This document shows, in pieces, positions 10,335 to 18,120 of a stretch of DNA of 64,000 bases. Position numbers and translations under genes: made by a program. This DNA comes from Corynebacterium lubricantis DSM 45231 (lineage in GTDB: Bacteria > Actinomycetota > Actinomycetes > Mycobacteriales > Mycobacteriaceae). The notes below the pieces were generated by a model that was not told the DNA's origin, made no database searches, and saw only the letters and a list, made by a program, of their open reading frames with translations. The stretch spans positions 62,001-126,000 of the forward strand of contig NZ_KB902182.1 in assembly GCF_000379425.1 (NCBI RefSeq), written 5' to 3'. Positions within the stretch are counted from its first letter, which is position 1. Each line of letters begins with the position of its first letter.

Positions 10335-10961
10335 ATGGGAATTGTTTCATATCTTCCTCGTATCCAACATCCAGCTGTCGCGCACTTTGTGCAGAGCAGC
10401 ACGCGAATCGTCGTCGCGCTGCATGGGACGTTGGGCCATCCTCGCAGCTTCGATATCCTCGCCCGGGATCTTCCCTGCCCCGTCATCCAGCTTCCCTACG
10501 GGCACCGGGGCACGGTCCCCGTCGACGAGGCAGTTACAGAGGTAGCAGATTTCCTAGCGGACATTCCACAACGCGTGACGACGATTGACCTCGTCGGTCA
10601 CTCTCTCGGCGGTCTTATCGCGCTCGGTGCCGCCCACGACCCGCGCCTTACCGGGCGGATCGACACGATCGTCGGCCTGGGCGCCTCGTGGAGGGGTGTA
10701 CCGCTGACTGGAAACCGCTTCACGCGCTGGTTTCAGGCCACGGTCTTGGGCGAGTCTTTCGTCGATATTATGCGCCCAGAACCAGCAAACGCGCACATCC
10801 CGAAGGGAGTGCGCGTGGTGTCCATCATTTCCTCGACGGACAAGGAAGTGCCGGAATCGTCGTCACGCTTAGGCACCGTGGTCTGTCTGGGGACTGTGCC
10901 CCACCGGGAATTACCCCGGCACACGGATGCCGTGAGGTGGGCATTGGGATTAGAGCCCTGA
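10335..10961 (+). CDS. Alpha/beta-fold lipase/esterase-like hydrolase
   Basis: 208-residue hydrolase with a short lid-less alpha/beta fold. The oxyanion-hole motif LHGTLGHP (His30-Gly31), the nucleophile elbow VGHSLGG (Ser90), an acidic residue in ISSTDKEVP and a histidine in VPHRELPRH form a complete catalytic triad. It resembles lipase-class triacylglycerol hydrolases. No clear signal peptide is visible, so the enzyme is probably cytoplasmic. The ATG at 10335 is preferred over an in-frame TTG at 10302 because of the -10 hexamer 8 nt upstream. It is divergent from the membrane esterase and overlaps the 3' end of the muramidase gene by 12 bp. The substrate is unknown. Confidence 0.75.
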   Translation: MGIVSYLPRIQHPAVAHFVQSSTRIVVALHGTLGHPRSFDILARDLPCPVIQLPYGHRGTVPVDEAVTEVADFLADIPQRVTTIDLVGHSLGGLIALGAAHDPRLTGRIDTIVGLGASWRGVPLTGNRFTRWFQATVLGESFVDIMRPEPANAHIPKGVRVVSIISSTDKEVPESSSRLGTVVCLGTVPHRELPRHTDAVRWALGLEP

Positions 10962-11969
10962 GACGACCTCGTAGGCTTGGTCGATCTGCTGCTGATCCAA
11001 TGGGATTTCGCCCGTGTCTTGTCGCTGCAGCAATACTTGCTCGATCTGGGCCGCATCCGACGCTGTCAGACCAGAGTCGTTGGCCACCTGGGCTGCCTCA
11101 GGGCCTGCTGCGCCGGACTGCACTGCGCCGAGTACGTCGCCGAGCAAGGTGGAGCTCTGCTGTTCGAGGTCTGCGATGATATCGCTGCTCGGAGCCTGCA
11201 TTGTTTCGAAGACGCCACCGGCAGAGTTGAGGTTTCCTGCAGCAAAGGCCTGCAGCTGCGCCTCGGTACCGTTGAAGAGATTCAGATCAACATTGGCGTC
11301 GACACCGGAGACGGTCCCGGTCTCGGAGCGCTGCCAGAACGACACGGTGTCCCAACCGCCCATGGGAGCTGGTGCCTGATCTTGGTAGGCTGCGAGCCAG
11401 AGCGGATAGTTGGAGAACTCAGTCGTGTTTGCCATCTCGTCTACCCAGAAATAGCGGTAGGTATAGATCATAGGTGTCCGGCCGGTCTGGGCCTCGAAAG
11501 TCTGCAGGAACGCGCGGGTCCAATTTTGTAGATCGACAGCGTTGAGTCCGTCTGTTTCTTCCAGGTCAAGGACGGGAGGCAGATTGGTCGCGGGACCTGA
11601 GTTGACCATTGAGGCGAAGTAGTTCGCCTGTGCGTGTGGGTTAGAGTCTGGTCGGGCGTAGTGATACGCACCGGTGAGAAGCCCTGCGGCGTTTGCCGCG
11701 GCCACATCTTCTCCGTAGAAGTCATTAGCCCAGCCATGACCTTCGCTGGCCTTCACATAGGCGAATCGCTGGCCGCTGGCTGCGACGCTATTCCAATCGA
11801 TCGGTGCGCCCCCTGGGCGCTGATGGCTAGCTACATCGATGCCGGACGGGGCGACAACGGATTGAGCTTGAGCTTTGGAGGACAGTGGGATAGCAAGAAA
11901 ACCCACCGCAGCGAAGAGCGCGACGAGCATGGCTACTGTGTAAGAACGCAGATTCAGGCTTAAACGCAT
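10950..11969 (-). CDS. Secreted GH25 muramidase (lysozyme)
   Basis: 339-residue secreted peptidoglycan hydrolase. A signal peptide with a basic start, a hydrophobic core and an AQA cleavage site near residue 36 leads into a glycoside hydrolase family 25 barrel. The family's catalytic acids are visible: GIDVASHQ (Asp45) and PVLDLEET (Asp135, Glu137). GH25 enzymes cleave the beta-1,4 bond between N-acetylmuramic acid and N-acetylglucosamine. The last ~90 residues after the barrel are Gln/Ala-rich, with no wall-binding domain that I recognise. No ribosome binding site is present; TAGCCT (11977-11982) lies 7 nt before the ATG. Three TCACATT copies lie upstream. It probably acts in wall remodelling or cell separation. 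Confidence 0.9.
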   Translation of the reverse strand: MRLSLNLRSYTVAMLVALFAAVGFLAIPLSSKAQAQSVVAPSGIDVASHQRPGGAPIDWNSVAASGQRFAYVKASEGHGWANDFYGEDVAAANAAGLLTGAYHYARPDSNPHAQANYFASMVNSGPATNLPPVLDLEETDGLNAVDLQNWTRAFLQTFEAQTGRTPMIYTYRYFWVDEMANTTEFSNYPLWLAAYQDQAPAPMGGWDTVSFWQRSETGTVSGVDANVDLNLFNGTEAQLQAFAAGNLNSAGGVFETMQAPSSDIIADLEQQSSTLLGDVLGAVQSGAAGPEAAQVANDSGLTASDAAQIEQVLLQRQDTGEIPLDQQQIDQAYEVVSGL

Positions 11970-11984
11970 GCAAAAAAGGCTACA

Positions 11985-12036
11985 TCACATTAAACGCATA
12001 CGCCACAATAACCTCAATATTCACATTAGTCACATT
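11985..12036. repeat. Three direct copies of TCACATT upstream of the muramidase gene
   Basis: TCACATT occurs at 11985-11991, 12021-12027 and 12030-12036 (AATGTGA on the muramidase coding strand). A separate ten-base word, TTAAACGCAT, occurs at 11960-11969 (covering the start codon) and 11990-11999. The 76-bp gap to the desulfurase gene is otherwise plain. They could be regulator half-sites. Confidence 0.5.
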
Positions 12037-12045
12037 GGAAACAAA

Positions 12046-13170
12046 TTAAAAGTTTCCTGCTAGGCGCGCCCTTTGCACTACTTCTGAAATATTCTCAATG
12101 ACGTAATCCACGTCCTCTTCGGTGGTCGTTCGCCCCAAGGTAAAGCGTAAAGCCCCAATCCCTGTCTTTTCGTCAACACCCATCGCCTCGAGGACATGGC
12201 TCATGCGCGTCACACCGGAATTACACGCCGACCCCGTCGCCGCCTCTACACCAAGAGAATCGAGCAACATAATCAGAGAATCACCGTGCGCACCTGCGAA
12301 AATGAAGTGGGCATGGCCCGGCAAGGCAGGCTCAGTCGTGGTCACAGTCAATTCAGGAACCTGGACCTTGAACCCCTCGACGAGGCGGTCGCGCAGCCCG
12401 GATATCCGCGCATTTTCCGTGCCCATCTCACGAATCGACTCCTCGAGCGCAGCCGCCGTAGCCGCAGCCGTAGCAACGTCGACCGTGCCGGATCGAATGC
12501 CTCGTTCCTGGCCCCCGCCGAGAGTCAAGGGCTGCGGTGCCGGTGAACGCTTGGCCAGTAAGATTCCTGCCCCGCGTGGCCCGCCGAACTTGTGCGCACT
12601 CATGGCCATCGTGGTGGCTCCGAGCGACGAAAAATTAATCGGGAGATGCCCGGCAACTTGCACTGCGTCAATATGGACTGGCGTGCCCTGCGCCGATGCC
12701 CGGGTAATAACTTCTTCGACCGGTTGAATCGCGCCGGTTTCATTATTCGCCCACATGCACGCCGCTACCGCTGCCGGTAAATCCAGCGCGGAGAGGTCAC
12801 GAATGTGCCCACTTGCCTCGACATGCAGCAGTTCGACGTCGGCGCCTGCGGCTGCGAGCGACTTCACGGTCTCTAGCACTGCCGCGTGTTCGATCGGCGT
12901 AGATACTATTCGATCAAGTTCAGAGGCTTGATAAAGGCCGCGCACGGCGATGTTATTGGCTTCTGTGCCAGATCCCGTAAAGATTACTTCGACGGGATCG
13001 GCGCCTAAGAGCTCGGCGATTTTCTCGCGGGATTCGGCCAAAACAGAATTGGCCTGCCGCCCGGAGGCATATTGGCCTCCGGGGTTTAAGGCACCTGCGT
13101 GTTTCACCCATGCTTCGATCGCCGACTGGCGCATGGGAGTTGTCGCCGCGTGATCGAAGTAGTGTGTCAC
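12046..13170 (-). CDS. Cysteine desulfurase (NifS/IscS family)
   Basis: 374-residue PLP enzyme that removes sulfur from cysteine as an enzyme-bound persulfide, for Fe-S clusters or tRNA thiolation. The PLP-binding lysine is Lys194 in SAHKFGG, His95 in TPIEHAAV stacks on the cofactor, and the persulfide cysteine is Cys316 in TGSACNSG. Its ATG overlaps the etfA stop by 4 bp (ATGA), so it is the third gene of an etfB-etfA-desulfurase operon. No scaffold gene (iscU or sufU) is adjacent, and mnmA lies 6 kb away. A role as sulfur donor to MnmA is therefore plausible, but that is inference from proximity. Confidence 0.92.
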   Translation of the reverse strand: MTHYFDHAATTPMRQSAIEAWVKHAGALNPGGQYASGRQANSVLAESREKIAELLGADPVEVIFTGSGTEANNIAVRGLYQASELDRIVSTPIEHAAVLETVKSLAAAGADVELLHVEASGHIRDLSALDLPAAVAACMWANNETGAIQPVEEVITRASAQGTPVHIDAVQVAGHLPINFSSLGATTMAMSAHKFGGPRGAGILLAKRSPAPQPLTLGGGQERGIRSGTVDVATAAATAAALEESIREMGTENARISGLRDRLVEGFKVQVPELTVTTTEPALPGHAHFIFAGAHGDSLIMLLDSLGVEAATGSACNSGVTRMSHVLEAMGVDEKTGIGALRFTLGRTTTEEDVDYVIENISEVVQRARLAGNF

Positions 13171-14117
13171 TTTCGCTTACCCAGCTCCGCGATCAAGGCC
13201 GGCACGATTTCTTCTACGTCGCCCACGATGCCGATATCGGCGATCTGGAAGATCGGTTCATCTTGGTCTTGGTTCACCGCGACGATGGTGCCAGCAGTCT
13301 GCATACCGGATAGGTGCTGGATCGCACCGGAGATTCCCAAGGCGAAGTACAGATCAGGCGAGACAGTCGCACCCGTCTGTCCGATCTGAGCGGAACCAGG
13401 AGCCCAGCCCTCGTCGACAGCATCACGTGTTGCACCGACTGCCCCGCCCAAGGTGTCGGCCAAAGGTTCGACAAACTCGGAGAAGCCGTCCTCGCCCACA
13501 CCGCGACCGCCGGCGACCACAACGGTGGCCTGGTTTAGGTCAGGGCGATCGCCCTGGACTGCAGGGGTAAAGGAGGTGACGGTCACGTCCTTGGCCGTCG
13601 CAGCAGCAACTGGCATCGGCGCAACCTGTCCTGCGCCGGCCTCTGGCGCAGCCTTGACGGAACCCGGGCGCACGGTATAGATCGGGCAGGCTCCGCCAGC
13701 AGCGGTGGTGGTGACTACCGAGCCGCCGAAGATTTCGTGGCGGGCCGTGCCGCCCGCTTCGATTCCAACAACGTTGAGCAGAACGCCAGAGGCGAGGCGA
13801 GCTGCCAAACGACCTGCAATCTCGTTACCGGTTGCGGTCGCGGCAATGACGATCGGCGCTGGATTGGCTGCGCCGAGAGCATGCAAAGCGTCTACTTCTG
13901 GCAGCACCAGGCGAGAGTCATAATCGCTCGCGTGCGCATCAATGATTTGTGCAGCACCAGCCTGGGCGAGCTCAGGCGCCAGTGCTTCTGCCTGACCCGG
14001 CGCGCCAACGACCACAGCGGAGACCACACCGAGTGGACGCGCAGCGGTAATGAGTTCGGAGGTCACTGGGTTGAGCTGGCCTGCGGAGTGTTCGACGAGA
14101 ACATATACGTGAGACAT
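13167..14117 (-). CDS. etfA: Electron transfer flavoprotein alpha subunit
   Basis: 316 residues, full length for EtfA/FixB. The N-terminal half is the alpha/beta domain starting MSHVYVLVEHSAGQLNPVT. The C-terminal half has the FAD-binding domain with VVVAGGRGVG, the QIGQTGATVSPDLYFALGISG signature (parts at ~240-262), AVNQDQDEPIF and the terminal IADIGIVGD segment. With EtfB it carries electrons from acyl-CoA and other dehydrogenases to the respiratory chain. It lies 34 nt downstream of etfB and overlaps the desulfurase gene by 4 bp. Confidence 0.96.
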   Translation of the reverse strand: MSHVYVLVEHSAGQLNPVTSELITAARPLGVVSAVVVGAPGQAEALAPELAQAGAAQIIDAHASDYDSRLVLPEVDALHALGAANPAPIVIAATATGNEIAGRLAARLASGVLLNVVGIEAGGTARHEIFGGSVVTTTAAGGACPIYTVRPGSVKAAPEAGAGQVAPMPVAAATAKDVTVTSFTPAVQGDRPDLNQATVVVAGGRGVGEDGFSEFVEPLADTLGGAVGATRDAVDEGWAPGSAQIGQTGATVSPDLYFALGISGAIQHLSGMQTAGTIVAVNQDQDEPIFQIADIGIVGDVEEIVPALIAELGKRK

Positions 14118-14151
14118 AATTCTGAGTTTTCCTTTTGCCCTTCCTAAATCT

Positions 14152-14946
14152 TTAAATCAGAGACTTCGCAGCGAGCTTGTCGGCAACCTGGGCAGCAATC
14201 TCTTCAGCGGAGCCAGAATCGATGATCTCTCCGGCACTACGCGCGGGGACCTCGGTAGCGCCCTGGACCACGGTGGCGGAGTGGCTCAGGCCAACCTGGC
14301 CGGCGTCCACGCCAATGGAGGCAATGTCGAGCTGCTTGATCTCGTGCTTCTTCGCCGCCTGCAGTCCCTTAAAATTAGGGAAACGCGGCTTAGCGGCCTT
14401 CTCCGTGACCGAGACAATCGCGGGCAGGGAAGCTTCGAGCTCCCAGGTGCCACGCTCATCCTCGCGGGTAGCGGTGACTTTGTCACCGGCAACGGATACA
14501 GCACCGACCTGCGTGAGCGCCGGCACCTGGCGGTACTCGGAAAGCAGACCAGCGAGTGCGCCGGTGGAACCATCGGAGGACTGGTTGCCGGTGACCACGA
14601 GGGCAACGTCATCGATCGTGTTCAACGCATTGGTCAGAGCCCATGCGGTGGCCACGGTGTCGGAACCGGCCAGGGCATCGTCGCTAAGCAATACGGCGTC
14701 ATCCGCGCCCATCGCGAGCGCCTTGCGCAGCGCCTCGTCCGCACCGCTCGGGCCCATGGACAGCGCGACAACTTGGAAGCGCTCGGGGTCGGCTTCCTTG
14801 ATTTGTAGCGCGGTCTCGACGGCGTATTCGTTAATCTCGTCGATGATGGAATCGACGTTGGTCCGGTCAAGAGTGTTGTCTGATTCCAGGACCTTGGTGG
14901 ACCAGGTATCCGGCACATTCTTCACAAGCACCACGATGGTGGCCAT
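14152..14946 (-). CDS. etfB: Electron transfer flavoprotein beta subunit
   Basis: 264-residue EtfB/FixA, binding AMP and forming the electron-transfer heterodimer with EtfA. The start MATIVVLVKNVPDTWSTKVL is typical, and the ETF-beta signature follows in the middle (VVTGNQSSDGSTGALAGLLS, ending in the QVPALTQV region). The ATG at 14946 is chosen over a GTG at 14958 because a GGTGAG ribosome binding site lies 7 nt upstream of it, whereas it would overlap the GTG. First gene of the etfB-etfA-desulfurase operon. Confidence 0.95.
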   Translation of the reverse strand: MATIVVLVKNVPDTWSTKVLESDNTLDRTNVDSIIDEINEYAVETALQIKEADPERFQVVALSMGPSGADEALRKALAMGADDAVLLSDDALAGSDTVATAWALTNALNTIDDVALVVTGNQSSDGSTGALAGLLSEYRQVPALTQVGAVSVAGDKVTATREDERGTWELEASLPAIVSVTEKAAKPRFPNFKGLQAAKKHEIKQLDIASIGVDAGQVGLSHSATVVQGATEVPARSAGEIIDSGSAEEIAAQVADKLAAKSLI

Positions 14947-15017
14947 AAAAGCACTCACCTTCCAATTGGCAATTTTCTCGGCAGATTTTGTCGTAGAATT
15001 CTGGGACTCAGGTTACC

Positions 15018-16190
15018 CTAATCCGAAAGTTGGCTATAACGCTCCCCTGCGTGCTCGCGGGCCCCACACAAGAACGCCGTTGCCGTGGATCCGATGCGCG
15101 CGATGATCACTCCCATCGACCGTTTCCCTTTAAGTTTCATCTTTTTCCGCAGCTGATCGGGGTCAACGTCCACCCCGCGCACGAGGATCTCAATGGCTCC
15201 CGTGTCGTGCGCGGCAAGGGCTTGCTTGAGCTTTTTCAGGGGCACAGTTTCAATGAATGGAAATCCGCTGGAGCCTGACGGAATCACCTCGCCGGAAAGG
15301 AATGCGATGTGCGGATCGAGCATCCACAACCCGTGGCGCGCCGCCCAGCCGCGCACAAGCCCCGCACGGATCACCGCTCCGTCCGGCTCGATGATGTAGC
15401 GGCCAGGCTCGCGCGCATCGACGTCGTCGGGCTCAAGGTCGGTGACCTGTTCGACGACACCGTCGGTGTCGCAGACAATCGCTTCACGACGAAGCCCTGC
15501 CCCCAGCCCGGGCGTATATAGGCAGGCCTCTTTGACTGCGCCACTGACACTGGAAATGCTGACCAGGCCCTCCCACTCGGAATAATCGATCCCCGGGGCA
15601 CACTTCACCGCCAGCTCGCGGCCACTGTAGGCATCCACGAGATCCGGCAGTGGCGGCATGAGTTTGGCTGGGTCGGTGATCCGGCGTCCGCCCGCGCGGC
15701 GTGCCGGGTCGGCCACAATCACATCTGCCGTGGACACCGGTACGGTGGCATCGGCGCGGAGCAGCCAAGCTTCCTCTCCTAGGTTGTGTCTGGCCATCCG
15801 CAGCCTGGACTGGTCAAGGTCGCTGCCGAGCCACTGCATTCCGCGTTCATAGACTGCCGGTGCCTCGGTCCCGATCGAACAGGTCACGTCGTGGACCAGG
15901 CGCGCTCCACTGTCGCTGAGGCGGCGGGCGCGCAGCTCGCTGACGATGCGCGGCGTCGCCTGCTGCGCCGCATCGGAATCTGTCACCCAGGTTGCCGGGA
16001 ATTTCTCGCCCGCAGCCCGCGAGGCCACGACCAATTCGGTCACTGCGCGGGAATACTCTCCAAACTTATCGCGCAGGACTTTCTGATCGGCCAGCGCAGA
16101 TTTCTTCGTGAGGGCAAGTGTGGCAGTGGTGTCGTCGATAAGCGCTCGATGCTCGCTTAAATAACTGATCTCGCTGTCAGTGAAGGCCAC
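15018..16190 (-). CDS. Class I SAM-dependent methyltransferase with THUMP-like domain
   Basis: About 390 residues. The central part is a Rossmann methyltransferase domain: VHDVTCSIGTEA (SAM-binding glycine-rich loop region), LGSDLDQSRLRMARHN (acidic end of strand 2), and VIVADPARR (catalytic 'DPxR' motif typical of RNA or DNA base methyltransferases). The C-terminal third matches the THUMP-like RNA-binding domain found in this actinobacterial family. The target is probably a tRNA or rRNA base, but which is unknown. The GTG at 16190 is preferred; a TTG at 16202 would add four residues but has an AGGA directly against it with no spacing. The 5' end overlaps the Nudix gene. Confidence 0.75.
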   Translation of the reverse strand: MAFTDSEISYLSEHRALIDDTTATLALTKKSALADQKVLRDKFGEYSRAVTELVVASRAAGEKFPATWVTDSDAAQQATPRIVSELRARRLSDSGARLVHDVTCSIGTEAPAVYERGMQWLGSDLDQSRLRMARHNLGEEAWLLRADATVPVSTADVIVADPARRAGGRRITDPAKLMPPLPDLVDAYSGRELAVKCAPGIDYSEWEGLVSISSVSGAVKEACLYTPGLGAGLRREAIVCDTDGVVEQVTDLEPDDVDAREPGRYIIEPDGAVIRAGLVRGWAARHGLWMLDPHIAFLSGEVIPSGSSGFPFIETVPLKKLKQALAAHDTGAIEILVRGVDVDPDQLRKKMKLKGKRSMGVIIARIGSTATAFLCGAREHAGERYSQLSD

Positions 16191-17043
16191 CCAGTTTTCC
16201 AATCCTGTCGGTAGGTATGTGTGTGAAAAAGTCCTGGTAGCGCGGGATATGCGTGGGGTCGCCCACGATCGGCGCCATGTCTTGCTCTTTGGCCGCGGCC
16301 ATTACCTCTTCGACCGTGTGGAACTTCGACAGATCGAGCATCTGCGCCCACGTGGCCACCGCGAATCGCACTAACCCAACGCGCCAGCCTTCCATGAGCA
16401 AGGAAGGGGAAAACCAGTTCGCGTCGTGTGCCTCACCGGTGTTGCCGTCAGGTGCTTGGCCCTTGGGAACGGCGGCCACGAAGCTAAACGTGTCGAAGCG
16501 ATTGCCTGATTCGGAGGTTCCCGCAAACCTCCCCCACGGCTCCAACAGATCGGCGTTGACCTTGAGGTGGTTGTCCTGCAACACATCGGTCAAGGCGAGC
16601 TGATGCGATTCCAATTTGGTTCGCGCGTCCGCATAGGGGCGAGCATCTGGCAAGATTTCGCCGGACGCATCATTAACCAGCAAAATACCGGTTTCTTCGA
16701 ACACCTCGCGCACGGCAGCGAAGACGAGAGCATGGGCCTTGTATTTGGTCAGACCCAGCCGGCGGGCGAAGGAGATCACGGAACGACCCGTCCACAATTC
16801 GCCGGAATCCCAGGAGCGCGGAGGGAAATCCCTGCTGTCGACGCCACCGCCGGGAAAGACTGTCATGCCGGGGAAGTTACGCATCGTGCGGACGCGTTCT
16901 TGTGCCCAGACTTCGAGGCCATCCTCGCCGTCACGGATGAGCAACACGGTCGCGGCCAGACGGCCACCATTGAATCCCGTGGTTTCGGTGGGGTCGATCC
17001 GATCGGCTTCGTCGGCGGACACTGCGCCTTTAGATCGATGCAT
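16177..17043 (-). CDS. Nudix hydrolase
   Basis: 288-residue Nudix-fold protein. The core beta strands begin near residue 26 (RLAATVLLIRDGEDGLEVW), and the Nudix-box elements are split by an insertion: FPGGGVDSRDF near residue 65 and AAVREVFEETGILL near residue 110, where the RExxEExG core carries the metal-binding glutamates. Family members of this size with the same insertion are widely annotated as Nudix (NUDT19/CoA-type) hydrolases, which cleave nucleoside diphosphate derivatives such as CoA or ADP-ribose compounds; the substrate here is unknown. GAGGAGGTGG lies just upstream of the ATG. It is followed by the methyltransferase gene with overlapping ends. Confidence 0.85.
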   Translation of the reverse strand: MHRSKGAVSADEADRIDPTETTGFNGGRLAATVLLIRDGEDGLEVWAQERVRTMRNFPGMTVFPGGGVDSRDFPPRSWDSGELWTGRSVISFARRLGLTKYKAHALVFAAVREVFEETGILLVNDASGEILPDARPYADARTKLESHQLALTDVLQDNHLKVNADLLEPWGRFAGTSESGNRFDTFSFVAAVPKGQAPDGNTGEAHDANWFSPSLLMEGWRVGLVRFAVATWAQMLDLSKFHTVEEVMAAAKEQDMAPIVGDPTHIPRYQDFFTHIPTDRIGKLGGLH

Positions 17044-17102
17044 CTCCCCACCTCCTCAGCATGTTTTTCGGCGCACCCTTGTTCGGCGCAACGAGTGCCC
17101 TT

Positions 17103-17957
17103 CTATGCGCGGTGGGAGCCCCCACGGCGCGACCGGCGCGCAAAGTACCTGCCATCTACCTTATTCAACTCAATTGGTTGGTGGTAGGCGGTGGTCAAGT
17201 TTGCACTGGTCATCACATCGTCGATCAGTCCTTGGGCAACCACATTACCCTCGTCGAGAAGCATGGCATGAGTAAACCCATAGGGAATCTCCTCCACGTG
17301 GTGCGTGATCATGATGATCGCTGGGGAATCAGGATCTAAAGCCAGATCACCGAGGTACGTCACGAGGTCCTCGCGCCCGCCTAGGTCCATGCCGGCACCC
17401 GGTTCGTCGAGAATCAACAGCTCCGGATCCGTCATGATGGCGCGGGCAATCAGGACGCGCTTGCGCTCTCCCTCGGACAGGGTGCCCCAGGTGTGGTCGA
17501 TGAGGTGCATCGCGCCGAGCTGCTCGAGCTTCTCCGAGGCCTGTTCGTAATCCATCTCGTCGTAGTCCTCGCGCCAGCGACCCAAAATGGAATAGCCCGC
17601 CGAGATGACTAAGTCGCCGACCTTCTCCTCGTCGGGGATGCGGTGCGCGAAGGCCGCCGAGGTCATACCGATGGATGCCCGAAGGTCGCGCAAATCCACC
17701 TTGCCGAGCTGCTCCCCGAGCACGAATGCAGTACCCGCGGAAGGAAACTCTTGGGCGCCCGCGATTTTAATAAGGGTGGTCTTGCCGGCGCCATTGGGGC
17801 CGATGATGACCCATCTCTCGTCAAGTTCAACCTGCCAATCGACGGGACCGATAAGAGTCTTTCCACCGCGCCGGACTTCGACGCCACGGAAATCGATCAT
17901 CAGGTCGGGATCGGTGGGTTCAATTGCGTGCGTTGGATTAGATGCAGGATCGTTCAC
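17103..17957 (-). CDS. Stand-alone ABC transporter ATP-binding protein
   Basis: 284-residue ABC ATPase: Walker A GPNGAGKTT (53-61), signature LSEGERKRVLIARA, Walker B ELLILDEP, and the H-loop ITHHVEE. It has no membrane segment and no permease gene alongside. The sequence is closest in type to ModF/YlmA-like cytosolic ABC proteins whose partner is unclear. I prefer the GTG at 17957, which has CACAAT 6 nt upstream (a leaderless pattern) and starts just before the ABC fold; an in-frame ATG at 18032 would add 25 residues lacking family character and would consume most of the divergent promoter region shared with glgE. Function cannot be named more closely. Confidence 0.8.
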   Translation of the reverse strand: MNDPASNPTHAIEPTDPDLMIDFRGVEVRRGGKTLIGPVDWQVELDERWVIIGPNGAGKTTLIKIAGAQEFPSAGTAFVLGEQLGKVDLRDLRASIGMTSAAFAHRIPDEEKVGDLVISAGYSILGRWREDYDEMDYEQASEKLEQLGAMHLIDHTWGTLSEGERKRVLIARAIMTDPELLILDEPGAGMDLGGREDLVTYLGDLALDPDSPAIIMITHHVEEIPYGFTHAMLLDEGNVVAQGLIDDVMTSANLTTAYHQPIELNKVDGRYFARRSRRGGSHRA

Positions 17958-18018
17958 AGCCCTATTGTGGCTTATTTTCTCGCTCCACGGTGAAAGTGAC
18001 ACGTTTTGACTAAGATCG

Positions 18019-18038
18019 ACCGTGTTAGACATAACCGT
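18019..18038. promoter_or_regulatory. ACCGT motif pair upstream of glgE
   Basis: ACCGT occurs at 18019-18023 and 18034-18038, 15 bp apart, in the gap between the ABC ATPase gene and glgE, overlapping a TTGACT (18006-18011) that could be a -35. The same word is repeated four times upstream of glgB. Confidence 0.35.
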
Positions 18039-18120
18039 TTACAACACCTTGAGCGATATCGCGGAGGGCTTGATCTGCGATGGAACTCTCGGGCGACACC
18101 GTGACTGCGAGCGAGGAATT

